NCBI GenBank assembly: GCA_029938515.1
Contig: JAOZUU010000026.1
Location: 1 to 12,750 of the forward strand
DNA: 12,750 bases
Source: Desulfobacterales bacterium
GTDB taxonomy: Bacteria > Desulfobacterota > Desulfobacteria > Desulfobacterales > QNYZ01
Reading direction: 5' to 3'
Positions 1 through 7,408 of the stretch are shown one piece after another. Both the position numbers and the translations under genes were made by a program. Below the pieces are notes generated by a model. The model was not told the DNA's origin. It saw only the letters and a program-made list of their open reading frames with translations, and ran no database searches. Numbering within the stretch: the stretch's first letter is position 1; every line of letters begins with the position of its first letter.

Positions 1-293
1 ACTACCCGGGTATAGCCACCAGATATTTCACCGAACCGTCCGGGGGCTTCGTCAAACAATTTTTTTACCACCGCCCTTTCCCGTACAATCGCCAGAGCCT
101 GACGACGGGCATGAAGATCTCCCCGTTTAGCCAGTGTCACTAGTTTGTCTCCCCAACGACGAATCTCCTTGGCTTTGGCATCGGTGGTCCGGATCTTTTC
201 ATATTTAATCAGCGATGTCACCATATTGCGAAACATGGCCTTCCGGTGACTCGACGTTCGGTTCAGTTTTAAACCGGCTTTTCGATGTCTCAT
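1..293 (-). CDS. rplQ: 50S ribosomal protein L17 (3' end cut by window)
   Basis: L17 is a large-subunit protein near the polypeptide exit side of the ribosome. The frame starts with ATG at 293 and reads [20 protein letters not shown], the hallmark L17 N-terminus, followed by [20 protein letters not shown] and a conserved ARRQAL stretch. About 97 codons are present with no stop before the window edge. Family members run from about 115 to 170 residues, so roughly the last fifth or more is missing. A GAGGAG ribosome-binding site overlaps the rpoA stop region just upstream, and only 8 bases separate the two genes, which suggests translational coupling. This is the usual last gene of the alpha operon. 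Confidence 0.97.
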   Translation of the reverse strand, partial: MRHRKAGLKLNRTSSHRKAMFRNMVTSLIKYEKIRTTDAKAKEIRRWGDKLVTLAKRGDLHARRQALAIVRERAVVKKLFDEAPGRFGEISGGYTRV

Positions 294-301
294 TGAATCG
301 G

Positions 302-1324
302 TTACTCCTCTTCTTCAGCAACTTCTTCCTCGGGAGGTTCAAATTCTTCCAGTTCCATCCCCAGTGACAAATCCATTTCGGCCAGAACTTCTTTTATTTC
401 ATTTAAAGACTTACGGCCAAAGTTTTTAGTTTTCAGCATTTCGCCTTCGTTTTTACTGACGAGCTGATAAATTTTGACTATATCGGCATTCTTCAGGCAA
501 TTGGCACTGCGAACCGACAGTTCCAACTCTTCCACGCTACGATAGAGATTTTCATTAAAACGCGGTTCCGGTTTTTCACCATCTTTACTGGGTTCCGGAA
601 AAGCATGCTCATCAAAATTAATAAAGATGGCCATCTGCTCTTTCATAATCTTGGCCGCATATCCCACGGCATTTTCCGGCGAAATACTGCCATCGGTCCA
701 TACCTCAAGTGTCAAGTTGTCATAATCGGTTTTTTGCCCCACCCGGGCTTGACCCACCTTGTAAACCACACGCTTAATCGGTGAAAAAACCGCATCAATC
801 GGGATAGTACCCACAGGCGCCTCAGGGTCCTTATTCTCTTTTGCCAGAGAGTAGCCCTTGTCAACCTTTACAGTCATCTCTATATTGAGATTGGCCTTTT
901 CATTCAAGATAGCGATGTGCTGATCGGGATTAAGCACTTCACAACGGCCGTCATCACTGATAATATCCGCTGCCGTGATTGTTCTTTCACCCTCCGCTTC
1001 AATACGGATGGTTTGCGGCTCCGGATCGGTAACCCTCAAGCGGACTTCCTTGAGATTTAAAATAATTTCGGACACATCCTCCAGAACGCCTGGAACCGTA
1101 GCAAATTCATGCATCACATCATCAAACTTCACCGATACAATAGCGGCCCCGTACAACGATGACAGGATTATTCGTCTTAAAGAATTACCAATGGTAATGC
1201 CGAATCCCCGCTCAAGGGGTTCACAGATAAATTTGCCGTAGGATTGCTCAGCCATATCTATCTGAACCCCTTCAGGCGTAATCATCTGCTGCCAGTTTAT
1301 CTGCATAAGTCTATTTGATGGCAT
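302..1324 (-). CDS. rpoA: DNA-directed RNA polymerase subunit alpha
   Basis: The alpha subunit dimerises to start RNA polymerase assembly, and its C-terminal domain contacts promoter UP elements and activators. With the start chosen here the protein has 340 residues. The N-terminal domain (about 1-235) carries the dimerisation motif [20 protein letters not shown] linker follows, then the C-terminal domain (about 260-325) with VRSANCLK, whose Arg272 matches E. coli Arg265, and [11 protein letters not shown]. The tail ends in an acidic run (EEEVAEEEE). The frame is open from an ATG at 1354, but that ATG has no good ribosome-binding site and lies in a hairpin arm. The ATG at 1324 has GGAG 8 bases upstream and gives the N-terminus [12 protein letters not shown]. 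It sits between rpsD and rplQ, as in other alpha operons. Confidence 0.97.
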   Translation of the reverse strand: MPSNRLMQINWQQMITPEGVQIDMAEQSYGKFICEPLERGFGITIGNSLRRIILSSLYGAAIVSVKFDDVMHEFATVPGVLEDVSEIILNLKEVRLRVTDPEPQTIRIEAEGERTITAADIISDDGRCEVLNPDQHIAILNEKANLNIEMTVKVDKGYSLAKENKDPEAPVGTIPIDAVFSPIKRVVYKVGQARVGQKTDYDNLTLEVWTDGSISPENAVGYAAKIMKEQMAIFINFDEHAFPEPSKDGEKPEPRFNENLYRSVEELELSVRSANCLKNADIVKIYQLVSKNEGEMLKTKNFGRKSLNEIKEVLAEMDLSLGMELEEFEPPEEEVAEEEE

Positions 1325-1346
1325 GGTATCATCTCCGACAAAATGG

Positions 1347-1386
1347 ATAGGCATCCTTATTAAAACTCTATTAAAAGATGCCCTAT
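1347..1386 (-). promoter_or_regulatory. Hairpin in the rpsD-rpoA spacer
   Basis: In the mRNA sense, ATAGGGCATC (1386-1377) can pair with GATGCCTAT (1355-1347), giving 9 base pairs with one bulged G. The 21-base loop contains two copies of TTTTAATA. The 3' arm includes the in-frame ATG at 1354, which argues against that ATG being the rpoA start. The structure lies 22 bases upstream of the chosen start. A regulatory or processing role is inferred only. Confidence 0.4.
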
Positions 1387-1413
1387 TTTAAAGCGCTTTT
1401 TAGTCTTTCTTAT

Positions 1414-2043
1414 CTATTTCGAGTAAAGCTCCACGATCAACTGCTCTTGCATCGGCATGGTTAAATCTTCCCGAACGGGCATGGATTTGACGATCCCCTT
1501 GACCGCTTCCTTATCAAGGTCCAGCCATTGCGGGATTCCCCGTCTGACGACGGCTTCCATTGCATCGGTGATGATCTGAAGTTTCGCGCTTTTTTCGCTG
1601 GGCTGGATGACGTCACCTTCATTAATCAGATAGGACGGTATGTTCACTTTTTTTTCATTGATCCGAAAATGATTGTGTCGCACCAGATGACGCCCCTGGG
1701 TGCGCGAGTTGACAAATCCCAGGCGATAAACCACGTTATCAAGACGGCGCTCCAGCATGACCAGAAGGTTGGTACCGGTAATCCCCCTTTGCCGTTCGGC
1801 CCTTACAAAAAACAGGTGGAATTGTTTTTCGGTCAGGCCGTACATCCGTTTGATTTTTTGTTTTTCTCTTAACTGAATACCGTAATCGGACACCTTCCGG
1901 CCGCGACGCTGACCATGCTGTCCGGGAGGATATCCCCGGCGATCGAATCCGCATTTATCCGAGTAACAACGGTCACCCTTAAGAAACAGTTTTAAATTTT
2001 CCCGCCGGCACAGCCGGCATACCGAACCTGTGTAACGTGCCAA
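1414..2043 (-). CDS. rpsD: 30S ribosomal protein S4, zinc-binding type
   Basis: S4 nucleates 30S assembly by binding the 5' domain of 16S rRNA; with S3 and S5 it lines the mRNA entry site. In E. coli it also represses the alpha operon. The protein has 209 residues. The N-terminal part has Cys9, Cys12, Cys26 and Cys31 in a CX2C-X13-CX4C pattern that fits a zinc site. The S4 RNA-binding domain spans about 98-160 ([15 protein letters not shown] at its start). The start is TTG at 2043, read as [15 protein letters not shown], with GGGGAGG 5 bases upstream. The frame stays open to another TTG at 2073, but that would add ten residues unlike the family. The gene lies between rpsK and rpoA. Confidence 0.97.
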   Translation of the reverse strand: MARYTGSVCRLCRRENLKLFLKGDRCYSDKCGFDRRGYPPGQHGQRRGRKVSDYGIQLREKQKIKRMYGLTEKQFHLFFVRAERQRGITGTNLLVMLERRLDNVVYRLGFVNSRTQGRHLVRHNHFRINEKKVNIPSYLINEGDVIQPSEKSAKLQIITDAMEAVVRRGIPQWLDLDKEAVKGIVKSMPVREDLTMPMQEQLIVELYSK

Positions 2044-2048
2044 ATGAT

Positions 2049-2055
2049 CCTCCCC
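2049..2055 (-). promoter_or_regulatory. Ribosome-binding site deciding the rpsD TTG start
   Basis: GGGGAGG on the minus strand lies 5 bases before the TTG at 2043. It supports this start over the TTG at 2073, which lacks a comparable site. Confidence 0.8.
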
Positions 2056-2111
2056 TGCCAATTTTTCGTTCAATCACTCAATCGGCAAACGATTAAATAG
2101 TATTATCCGTA

Positions 2112-2498
2112 TTAAACCCTGCGACGTTTCGGTGGCCGGCATCCATTATGGGGCACCGGCGTGACATCCTTGATCAGCGTAATGGTAAATCCCGCCGCCT
2201 GGAGTGCTCGCAAGGCAGACTCCCTTCCACTGCCCGGACCCTTAACATATACTTCAACACTTTTCATGCCGTGTTCCATGGCCTCTTTGACCGCACTCTG
2301 GGCAGCCATCTGCGCTGCAAAAGGGGTGCTTTTGCGCGAACCCTTGAACCCCTGAACGCCGGCACTGGACCAGGCTATCGTATTTCCCGCTGGGTCCGTA
2401 ATTGTTACGATGGTATTATTGAACGTGGATTGGATATGAACAATCCCTCTGGCGATATTTTTCTTTTCTTTTTTTTTTGAGCGGGTTTTTTTAGCCAT
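2112..2498 (-). CDS. rpsK: 30S ribosomal protein S11
   Basis: S11 sits on the platform of the 30S subunit and contacts 16S rRNA near the mRNA exit (E site). The 128-residue product has a lysine-rich N-terminus, then the family core [33 protein letters not shown] and [19 protein letters not shown], and the conserved end [15 protein letters not shown]. The length is typical of the family. It starts with ATG at 2498, with AAGGAT about 8 bases upstream, 23 bases after the rpsM stop. A run of ten A in the mRNA lies within the lysine-rich start of the gene. Confidence 0.98.
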   Translation of the reverse strand: MAKKTRSKKKEKKNIARGIVHIQSTFNNTIVTITDPAGNTIAWSSAGVQGFKGSRKSTPFAAQMAAQSAVKEAMEHGMKSVEVYVKGPGSGRESALRALQAAGFTITLIKDVTPVPHNGCRPPKRRRV

Positions 2499-2521
2499 TG
2501 ATCTATCCTTTTATCATCTAT

Positions 2522-2905
2522 TTATGTCTTTCGCGTTGCCGCTTTCTTTTTCACCGCTGTACGCCGCGGTCCTTTGCGTGTACGGGCATTGGTGCTCGTT
2601 CGCTGCCCCCTGACGGGTAGCGAACGACGATGACGCAGTCCTCGATAACAGCCTAAATCCATCAATCTTTTAATGCTCATGGAAACACTGGACCGCAACT
2701 CACCTTCAACTTTATATTCCCTATCGATAACCTTGCGTATCTCGTTAATATCCGACTCGGTCAAGTCATCGGTCTTCGTATCCAGATCAATACCAACCTT
2801 TTTAAGGATCTGTTGGGATGATATTCGTCCGATCCCATAAATATAAGTTAACCCGATTTCTACCCGTTTACGCCGGGGTAAATCTACACCTGCGATTCGT
2901 GCCAA
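2522..2905 (-). CDS. rpsM: 30S ribosomal protein S13
   Basis: S13 lies in the head of the small subunit and touches the P-site tRNA and the large subunit through intersubunit bridges. The 127-residue product begins [19 protein letters not shown], has the helix-turn region [15 protein letters not shown] (about 20-34), then [18 protein letters not shown] and a basic C-terminal tail that reaches toward tRNA. The start codon is TTG at 2905; the N-terminus matches the family exactly at this point and AGGAGG lies 7 bases upstream. It follows rpmJ by 19 bases and opens the alpha block. Confidence 0.98.
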   Translation of the reverse strand: MARIAGVDLPRRKRVEIGLTYIYGIGRISSQQILKKVGIDLDTKTDDLTESDINEIRKVIDREYKVEGELRSSVSMSIKRLMDLGCYRGLRHRRSLPVRGQRTSTNARTRKGPRRTAVKKKAATRKT

Positions 2906-2912
2906 GGTTTAT

Positions 2913-2918
2913 CCTCCT
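2913..2918 (-). promoter_or_regulatory. Strong ribosome-binding site for the rpsM TTG start
   Basis: AGGAGG on the minus strand is spaced 7 bases from the TTG at 2905. A near-consensus site probably offsets the weak start codon. Confidence 0.85.
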
Positions 2919-2924
2919 GTTAAT

Positions 2925-3038
2925 TCAGCCCTGCCGTTGTTTATGTCGCTTGTTTTCACATATCACCCGGACTACGCCTTTGCGTCGAACGATCTTGCAC
3001 TTATCGCACATTTTTTTAACGGACGCCCTGACTTTCAT
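2925..3038 (-). CDS. rpmJ: 50S ribosomal protein L36, zinc-binding type
   Basis: L36 is the smallest large-subunit protein and binds 23S rRNA close to the L6/L16 region. The 37-residue product reads [20 protein letters not shown] and continues to the end RHKQRQG. Cys11, Cys14, Cys27 and His32 form the CCCH zinc site of the C+ type. It starts with ATG at 3038; AAAGGAG lies about 8 bases upstream. It sits in its conserved place between infA and rpsM. Confidence 0.98.
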   Translation of the reverse strand: MKVRASVKKMCDKCKIVRRKGVVRVICENKRHKQRQG

Positions 3039-3069
3039 TTTTTCGGCTCCTTTAAATCCTTCAACTCAA

Positions 3070-3089
3070 ATCGAAACGATGGTTTCGAT
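3070..3089 (-). repeat. Perfect inverted repeat in the infA-rpmJ spacer
   Basis: Arms of 8 bases, ATCGAAAC (3089-3082 in mRNA sense) and GTTTCGAT (3077-3070), flank a 4-base loop. It lies 7 bases after the infA stop codon. Only a short run of T follows, so it does not look like a full intrinsic terminator. It could protect or process the mRNA, or attenuate transcription; this is inference. Confidence 0.6.
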
Positions 3090-3096
3090 CAATCGC

Positions 3097-3315
3097 CTAT
3101 TTCTCCCGGTAAGTAATCCGGCCCCGGGTTAAATCGTAAGGGGACAACTCCACGGAAACCTTGTCCCCCGGTAAAATTTTAATAAAATGCATCCTCATTT
3201 TACCGGAAATATGGGCCAGCACCTGGTGCTTATTCTCCAGTTCTACCTTGAACATGGCGTTGGGCAGAGTCTCCCGGACCACTCCCTCCACTTTAATCGC
3301 TTCTTCCTTCGGCAT
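3097..3315 (-). CDS. infA: Translation initiation factor IF-1
   Basis: IF-1 binds the 30S A site during initiation and helps IF-2 and IF-3. The 72-residue product is a single S1-like OB fold: [20 protein letters not shown], then [20 protein letters not shown], and the conserved end [15 protein letters not shown]. The length is exactly the family norm. It starts with ATG at 3315, preceded by AAAGGGG. It follows secY after 72 bases; in many bacteria adk and/or map stand in this interval, and neither is present here. Confidence 0.98.
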   Translation of the reverse strand: MPKEEAIKVEGVVRETLPNAMFKVELENKHQVLAHISGKMRMHFIKILPGDKVSVELSPYDLTRGRITYREK

Positions 3316-3387
3316 GGATTATATTTGCCCCTTTCAAATTAATCTTCTAATCTATCATACGATTTTTTGATTCAATGTCTTCTGATT

Positions 3388-4686
3388 TTACCGTCTTCCT
3401 TTGATTCTGGCGCTGCCCCGTTTTAAAAATCCCTCGTAATGACGTGTGAGCATATGTGACTCGATTTGAGACATGGTATCGATGGCCACGCCTACCACGA
3501 TCAACAGGGCTGTCCCGCCAAAATAAAACGGAATGTTGAATCTGCTGATTAAAATAGAAGGCAACACGCAGACTGCAGATACGTACAGGGCCCCGCCTAG
3601 AGTGATTCGGGTCAACACCCGGTCGATATAATCGGCCGTGCGTTTACCGGGTCTAATACCGGGAATAAAGCCACCATTCTTTTTCATGTTATCGGCCACG
3701 TCCACCGGATTAAAGGTCACCGCAGTATAAAAATAGCAGAAAAAGAAGATAAAACCGACAAACAAAAGGTTATAAATTATTCCGCCGGGAGTGAGGCTCG
3801 AAGAAATCGCCTGTACCCAGGGAATATCAATGAAATTTGCGATGGTAGCCGGGAACATGATAATAGATGAAGCGAAGATCGGTGGAATAACGCCGGAAGT
3901 ATTAATTTTTAACGGCAAATGAGTGCTCTGACCGCCGTACATTTTCCGTCCCACCATTCTTTTCGCATATTGGACCGGAATCCGCCGCTGCCCCTGTTCA
4001 ACATAAATGATAAATGCCACCACGGCCAGCATGAGTACGACCAGAATCAGGACGGCGAAGATGTTCAACTCTCCGGTGGACAGCAACCGGAACGTATTCA
4101 AGATTGCGCTGGGCAAGCGGACCACGATACCTGCAAAAATAATCAGCGAAATTCCATTACCGATGCCCCGTTCAGTGATCTGCTCTCCGAGCCACATGAT
4201 GAACGCCGTTCCGGCGGTGAGGGTGATAACGGTCATAATTCGAAACGACCAACCGGGTATCAACACAACCCCCATCTGTTCAAGCCCCACGCTGATCCCC
4301 AGGCCCTGAATAATACTCAAAACGACCGTACCGTACCGGGTATACTGAGTGATCTTCTTCCGTCCCTGCTCGCCTTCTTTTTTTAATTGCTCAAGATAAG
4401 GAATGACCACGGTAAGCAATTGCAGAATAATGGATGCGCTGATATACGGCATAATTCCCAGAGCAAAAACCGACAATCGTTCCAGGGCACCACCGGAAAA
4501 CATATTGAACACACCGAGGATCGTTCCCCTGGCACGGGCGAAAATATCGGCCAGCGCGGCACTATCGATTCCAGGTGTCGGTATGGCAACGCCAATACGA
4601 TAAATGGCCAGCAGCGCCAGGGTAAATAAAATCCGACGCTTAAGCTCAGGTACCTTGAAAATGTTCTGGAAACCGCTTCCGATCAT
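3388..4686 (-). CDS. secY: Protein translocase subunit SecY
   Basis: SecY is the channel of the SecYEG translocon in the cytoplasmic membrane, moving unfolded proteins out and inserting membrane proteins. The 432-residue product shows about ten hydrophobic segments, near 18-36, 71-91, 117-135, 150-170, 179-197, 208-229, 266-285, 303-323, 364-384 and 387-405. Family marks include a plug region (about 58-68), [17 protein letters not shown] at 172-188, and the cytoplasmic C5 loop with [20 protein letters not shown], whose Arg345 matches the essential E. coli Arg357. The ATG at 4686 directly follows the rplO stop with no gap, and a GAGG site lies inside the rplO end, implying translational coupling. 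It is the last gene of the classical spc set. Confidence 0.99.
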   Translation of the reverse strand: MIGSGFQNIFKVPELKRRILFTLALLAIYRIGVAIPTPGIDSAALADIFARARGTILGVFNMFSGGALERLSVFALGIMPYISASIILQLLTVVIPYLEQLKKEGEQGRKKITQYTRYGTVVLSIIQGLGISVGLEQMGVVLIPGWSFRIMTVITLTAGTAFIMWLGEQITERGIGNGISLIIFAGIVVRLPSAILNTFRLLSTGELNIFAVLILVVLMLAVVAFIIYVEQGQRRIPVQYAKRMVGRKMYGGQSTHLPLKINTSGVIPPIFASSIIMFPATIANFIDIPWVQAISSSLTPGGIIYNLLFVGFIFFFCYFYTAVTFNPVDVADNMKKNGGFIPGIRPGKRTADYIDRVLTRITLGGALYVSAVCVLPSILISRFNIPFYFGGTALLIVVGVAIDTMSQIESHMLTRHYEGFLKRGSARIKGRR

Positions 4687-5127
4687 TTAAACAACCTCGA
4701 CCGTCCCACCACTTTTTTCGATTTTTACTCTGGCCATCTGACTGATACCATTAACCCGGATGGTCAACGGACGATCCAGATCTCCCTTGCCCAGGACCTT
4801 GATACCGTCTCTTTTTCCCTTGACCAAACCGGCCTTGACCAGCGCTATTTCATCTACCATTGTACCGCTGTCAAACCGGACCAAATCACCGACATTGACA
4901 ATGGCGATACGTTTCTTGAAAATATTAGCAAACCCCCGCTTGGGTAATCGTCGCTGCAAAGGCATTTGGCCGCCCTCAAAACCGGGCCGTACGCCACCAC
5001 CCGAGCGGCTGTTGCTCCCCTTGGTGCCCCGACCGGCTGTTTTTCCCCAACCGGATCCAAGCCCTTTTCCCAAACGCTTTCGTTTCCGGCGGGAACCGGC
5101 AGCCGGTGATAGATTATTCAGTCTCAT
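4687..5127 (-). CDS. rplO: 50S ribosomal protein L15
   Basis: L15 binds 23S rRNA late in 50S assembly. The 146-residue product starts [20 protein letters not shown], continues with the Gly/Arg-rich extension [18 protein letters not shown] and [17 protein letters not shown], and ends in the globular domain. The ATG at 5127 matches the family N-terminus and has GAGGAG 8 bases upstream. ATG codons at 5133 and 5142 are less likely because they place family-unlike residues first. The gene overlaps the end of rpmD by 14 bases in another frame, so its ribosome-binding site is inside rpmD. Confidence 0.97.
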   Translation of the reverse strand: MRLNNLSPAAGSRRKRKRLGKGLGSGWGKTAGRGTKGSNSRSGGGVRPGFEGGQMPLQRRLPKRGFANIFKKRIAIVNVGDLVRFDSGTMVDEIALVKAGLVKGKRDGIKVLGKGDLDRPLTIRVNGISQMARVKIEKSGGTVEVV

Positions 5128-5311
5128 TTCCATGCTCCTCAACCTTTACCAAATGAGAGACGGCATTGATCATCCCCCTAGTTGAAGGGGTGTCCAACAG
5201 CTCGACGGTTTTGTTAATTTTGGTCAGCCCCATCCCTTTCAGAACACGACGATGTTTTTCCGGCCTGCCAATCATACTTTTAACCAGTGTTACTTTTATT
5301 TTTTCCGACAT
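5114..5311 (-). CDS. rpmD: 50S ribosomal protein L30
   Basis: L30 is a small large-subunit protein with a ferredoxin-like fold. The 65-residue product reads [20 protein letters not shown], then [20 protein letters not shown], which are the conserved L30 blocks. Typical length is about 60, and the few extra C-terminal residues (EEHGNETE) are the part that overlaps the start of rplO. It starts with ATG at 5311, 21 bases after the rpsE stop, with GAGAGG about 11 bases upstream. Its position between rpsE and rplO is canonical. Confidence 0.97.
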   Translation of the reverse strand: MSEKIKVTLVKSMIGRPEKHRRVLKGMGLTKINKTVELLDTPSTRGMINAVSHLVKVEEHGNETE

Positions 5312-5332
5312 GGAACAAATATCCTCTCGTCG

Positions 5333-5827
5333 TTACAGATCTCCCACGGAAATTCCACGCCGGTTCGCCACTTCCTCCCGGCTCTGCAGTTGCGACAATC
5401 CCTCCAGAGTTGCCTTGACCACATTGTGGGCATTGTGGGACCCCATGCATTTGGTCAAAATATTCTGCACACCGGTCGCCTCCAAAACCGCCCGAACCGC
5501 CCCACCGGCAATCAAGCCGGTCCCTTCAGCGGCGGGTTTCAGCAACACCCGACCGGCACCGAATTTACCGATAACCTGATAGGGAATGGTTCCTTCCGTC
5601 AAGGGGACGCTGAACATGGCTTTTTTTGCTTTTTCAACTCCCTTGCGGATGGCTTCCGGAACTTCACCGGCCTTTCCAAGCCCAAAACCGACGTTGCCCT
5701 TCCCGTCACCCACTACTACAATCGCGCTGAAACTAAACCGGCGACCGCCTTTAACCACTTTCGCCACTCGATTGATATGGACAACTTTATCAATTAACAG
5801 GTTTTCTTCTCTGTTTGGTCTATACAA
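5333..5827 (-). CDS. rpsE: 30S ribosomal protein S5
   Basis: S5 lies at the back of the 30S subunit, contacts S4 and helps form the mRNA entry site; it affects decoding accuracy. The 164-residue product has the double-stranded-RNA-binding-like S5 domain (about 10-75) with [18 protein letters not shown] and [15 protein letters not shown], and the C-terminal domain (about 90-160) with [18 protein letters not shown]. The only usable start is TTG at 5827: a stop lies upstream in frame and no ATG or GTG intervenes. GGAGG sits 7 bases before it. The short N-terminal lead [10 protein letters not shown] is not conserved. Length is close to the family norm of about 166. Confidence 0.97.
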   Translation of the reverse strand: MYRPNREENLLIDKVVHINRVAKVVKGGRRFSFSAIVVVGDGKGNVGFGLGKAGEVPEAIRKGVEKAKKAMFSVPLTEGTIPYQVIGKFGAGRVLLKPAAEGTGLIAGGAVRAVLEATGVQNILTKCMGSHNAHNVVKATLEGLSQLQSREEVANRRGISVGDL

Positions 5828-5834
5828 CCGCCTG

Positions 5835-5839
5835 CCTCC
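5835..5839 (-). promoter_or_regulatory. Ribosome-binding site for the rpsE TTG start
   Basis: GGAGG on the minus strand ends 7 bases before the TTG at 5827. It is the only good site near the N-terminus of S5 and fixes the unusual start. Confidence 0.8.
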
Positions 5840-5886
5840 GTTTAATGTCCCTGTTTTTTCTTTTTAGTCCGTTGGTGATTATCTGG

Positions 5887-6255
5887 CTAAAATAACAATC
5901 CCGCTTCCCGGGCGCCATCGGATACGGCCTTCACCCTGCCATGGTAAAAAAAACCGTTCCTGTCAAAAACCACTTTTTGGACTCCCTGTTTTTTTGCGCG
6001 CTCACCCACTGACTTGCCTACCCGTGATGCAACGTCAATTTTACCTTTTACATCCGATTGCCCCTTGATTTTACCTTCAACACTGCCCGCTGCGGCTAAA
6101 GTCCGGCCGGTGGAATCATCCACCACCTGAGCGTAAATATGTTTTGCGCTCCGAAATACACATAAGCGAGGCCGTTCGGCTGTGCCGGTTATCTTTTTTC
6201 TAATCCGTCTTTTTCTTTTCAGCCGGGTCTGTTTTTTTAATTCAAGCGTTCCCAT
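5887..6255 (-). CDS. rplR: 50S ribosomal protein L18
   Basis: L18 binds 5S rRNA and, with L5, joins it to the central protuberance of the large subunit. The 122-residue product has a basic N-terminus (LKRKRRIRKKITGTAERPRL), then CVFRSAKHIYAQVVDD, VGKSVGERAKKQGVQKVVFD and the conserved end NGFFYHGRVKAVSDGAREAG. Length is typical. It starts with ATG at 6255. The likely ribosome-binding site (AAGGTG) lies in one arm of a predicted hairpin, discussed separately. It follows rplF after 47 bases. Confidence 0.98.
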   Translation of the reverse strand: MGTLELKKQTRLKRKRRIRKKITGTAERPRLCVFRSAKHIYAQVVDDSTGRTLAAAGSVEGKIKGQSDVKGKIDVASRVGKSVGERAKKQGVQKVVFDRNGFFYHGRVKAVSDGAREAGLLF

Positions 6256-6256
6256 G

Positions 6257-6302
6257 ATTATTTCACCTTCATCAGTTTAGCCCGAAGCAACAAGGTAATA
6301 AT
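6257..6302 (-). promoter_or_regulatory. Hairpin that could mask the rplR ribosome-binding site
   Basis: In the mRNA sense, ATTATTACCTT (6302-6292) directly after the rplF stop can pair with AAGGT plus AATAAT (6269-6265 and 6262-6257), giving 11 base pairs with a 2-base bulge and a 22-base loop. The 3' arm holds the AAGG of the rplR site and ends one base before the rplR ATG. A ribosome finishing rplF would cover the 5' arm and open the stem, so translational coupling is a plausible role. The pairing is seen in sequence; the function is inferred. Confidence 0.45.
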
Positions 6303-6845
6303 TTATTGCGCCGCACCGGCCTTGCCGGCCTTTCGCTGTATCCGCTCTTCGGCGTATTTAATTCCTTTTCCCTTGTACGGTTCCGGTGGCCTGAGCCGTC
6401 GGATGGCAGCAGCGGCGTGTCCCACTTTTTCCTTATCAATTCCGCTGAGCCGGATATTGTTTTTTTTATCAACCGTGGCGCTGATCCCCTCGGGCAACTT
6501 GAAATCAACCGGTTTGGAAAAACCGATATTCAAATTCAGGATATTACCGTTCAAGGTGGCCCGATAGCCGATCCCATTTATTTCCAGTACGCGTTCAAAT
6601 CCTTTATTCACGCCGACAACCATATTGTTGATCAAGGAACGGGTTAAACCCTGCAAGGCCCTGTTATTTCTTGTTTCCTCACGAACGGTGACTTCAATAG
6701 CCCCCTCTTTAACCTCGACATCCACATTGGGATGAATCTTCCGCGACAAGCTCCCATTGGGCCCCTGGACTGTAATCATCCGATCAAGCCAGGTAATTTT
6801 AGTTTTATCGGGAACCGGAACTGGTTGTTTACCTACGCGCGACAT
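6303..6845 (-). CDS. rplF: 50S ribosomal protein L6
   Basis: L6 sits near the GTPase-associated region of the 50S subunit and is needed for late assembly. The 180-residue product is made of two L6-type folds and begins MSRVGKQPVPVPDKTKITW. The second half carries GIGYRATLNG (91-100) and the conserved rRNA-binding stretch RLRPPEPYKGKGIKYAEE (150-167). Length is typical (about 178). It starts with ATG at 6845 with AAGGAGA about 7 bases upstream, 59 bases after the rpsH stop. Confidence 0.98.
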   Translation of the reverse strand: MSRVGKQPVPVPDKTKITWLDRMITVQGPNGSLSRKIHPNVDVEVKEGAIEVTVREETRNNRALQGLTRSLINNMVVGVNKGFERVLEINGIGYRATLNGNILNLNIGFSKPVDFKLPEGISATVDKKNNIRLSGIDKEKVGHAAAAIRRLRPPEPYKGKGIKYAEERIQRKAGKAGAAQ

Positions 6846-6904
6846 TTATCGTTCTCCTTGACCCTGCCTTAGTCTTAATCTTCCTGTTATTAAAATTGGG
6901 CCAC

Positions 6905-7303
6905 CTACCACACGTGGCACAAAAGTTCACCACCAATGTTTTCCCGACGAGCCGATTTATCGGTCATGATCCCCTTCGAGGTTGATAAAATCACAATCCC
7001 CAATCCATTCAAGACCGGTTTGATTTTATTTCCTTTCACATAAACCCGTCGGCTCGGCTTGCTGACCCTTTCCAGGCCGAAAATTGAGTGCGTCTGATCA
7101 GGGCCGTACTTTAAGTAAACCCGCAACATCCCCTGTTTGTTATCATTTACAAATTTATAATTACGAATATACCCTTCCGATTTTAGTACTTTCGCAATTT
7201 CGGTTTTCATCCGAGCTCCAGGAATGTCAACACTTTTAAAATTAGCCTTCCCCGCATTTCTAATTCGGGTCAACATGTCCGCGATTGGATCACTCATCGC
7301 CAT
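6905..7303 (-). CDS. rpsH: 30S ribosomal protein S8
   Basis: S8 binds the central domain of 16S rRNA (helices 20-22) and is central to 30S assembly; in E. coli it represses the spc operon. The 132-residue product has MSDPIADMLTRIRNA near the start and the conserved C-terminal block STSKGIMTDKSARRENIGGE. The ATG at 7303 is preferred because GGAG lies 6 bases upstream; a second ATG two codons later (7297) is possible but is spaced 12 bases from that site. The frame is open to a TTG at 7318, which would include the ribosome-binding site as coding sequence. The spacer to rpsN, 105 bases, is the longest in the window. Confidence 0.97.
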   Translation of the reverse strand: MAMSDPIADMLTRIRNAGKANFKSVDIPGARMKTEIAKVLKSEGYIRNYKFVNDNKQGMLRVYLKYGPDQTHSIFGLERVSKPSRRVYVKGNKIKPVLNGLGIVILSTSKGIMTDKSARRENIGGELLCHVW

Positions 7304-7323
7304 GGTTGTCTCCGTCAATATTT

Positions 7324-7341
7324 ACCGGTTCTTCCACCGAT
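7324..7341 (-). repeat. Small hairpin in the rpsN-rpsH spacer
   Basis: In the mRNA sense ATCGGT (7341-7336) can pair with ACCGGT (7329-7324) around a 6-base loop, six pairs with one G-U. It lies 20 bases upstream of the rpsH ATG within a 105-base spacer that holds no gene. A second weak pairing, GTTTA with TAAAC (7361-7357 and 7347-7343), lies just before it. Function is unknown. Confidence 0.3.
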
Positions 7342-7408
7342 CGTTTATGAATTAATTAAACTGTCTGCCATATTTGCTGCATCGTTGTGAACAAAATCGG
7401 AGTCATTA

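Noticed and set aside
2044..2073. N-terminal extension of rpsD to a TTG at 2073
   Set aside because: The ten extra residues do not fit S4 and include the ribosome-binding site of the better TTG at 2043.
3316..3387. Possible promoter before infA (TTGAAT and TAGATT)
   Set aside because: Each box matches only about four of six consensus bases and the spacing is 15, so an AT-rich spacer could give this by chance.
3919..4386. 155-codon plus-strand open frame, with others at 5252-5797 and 4760-5185
   Set aside because: Antisense to secY, to rpsE/rpmD and to rplO respectively; the opposite strand is fully explained by conserved proteins.
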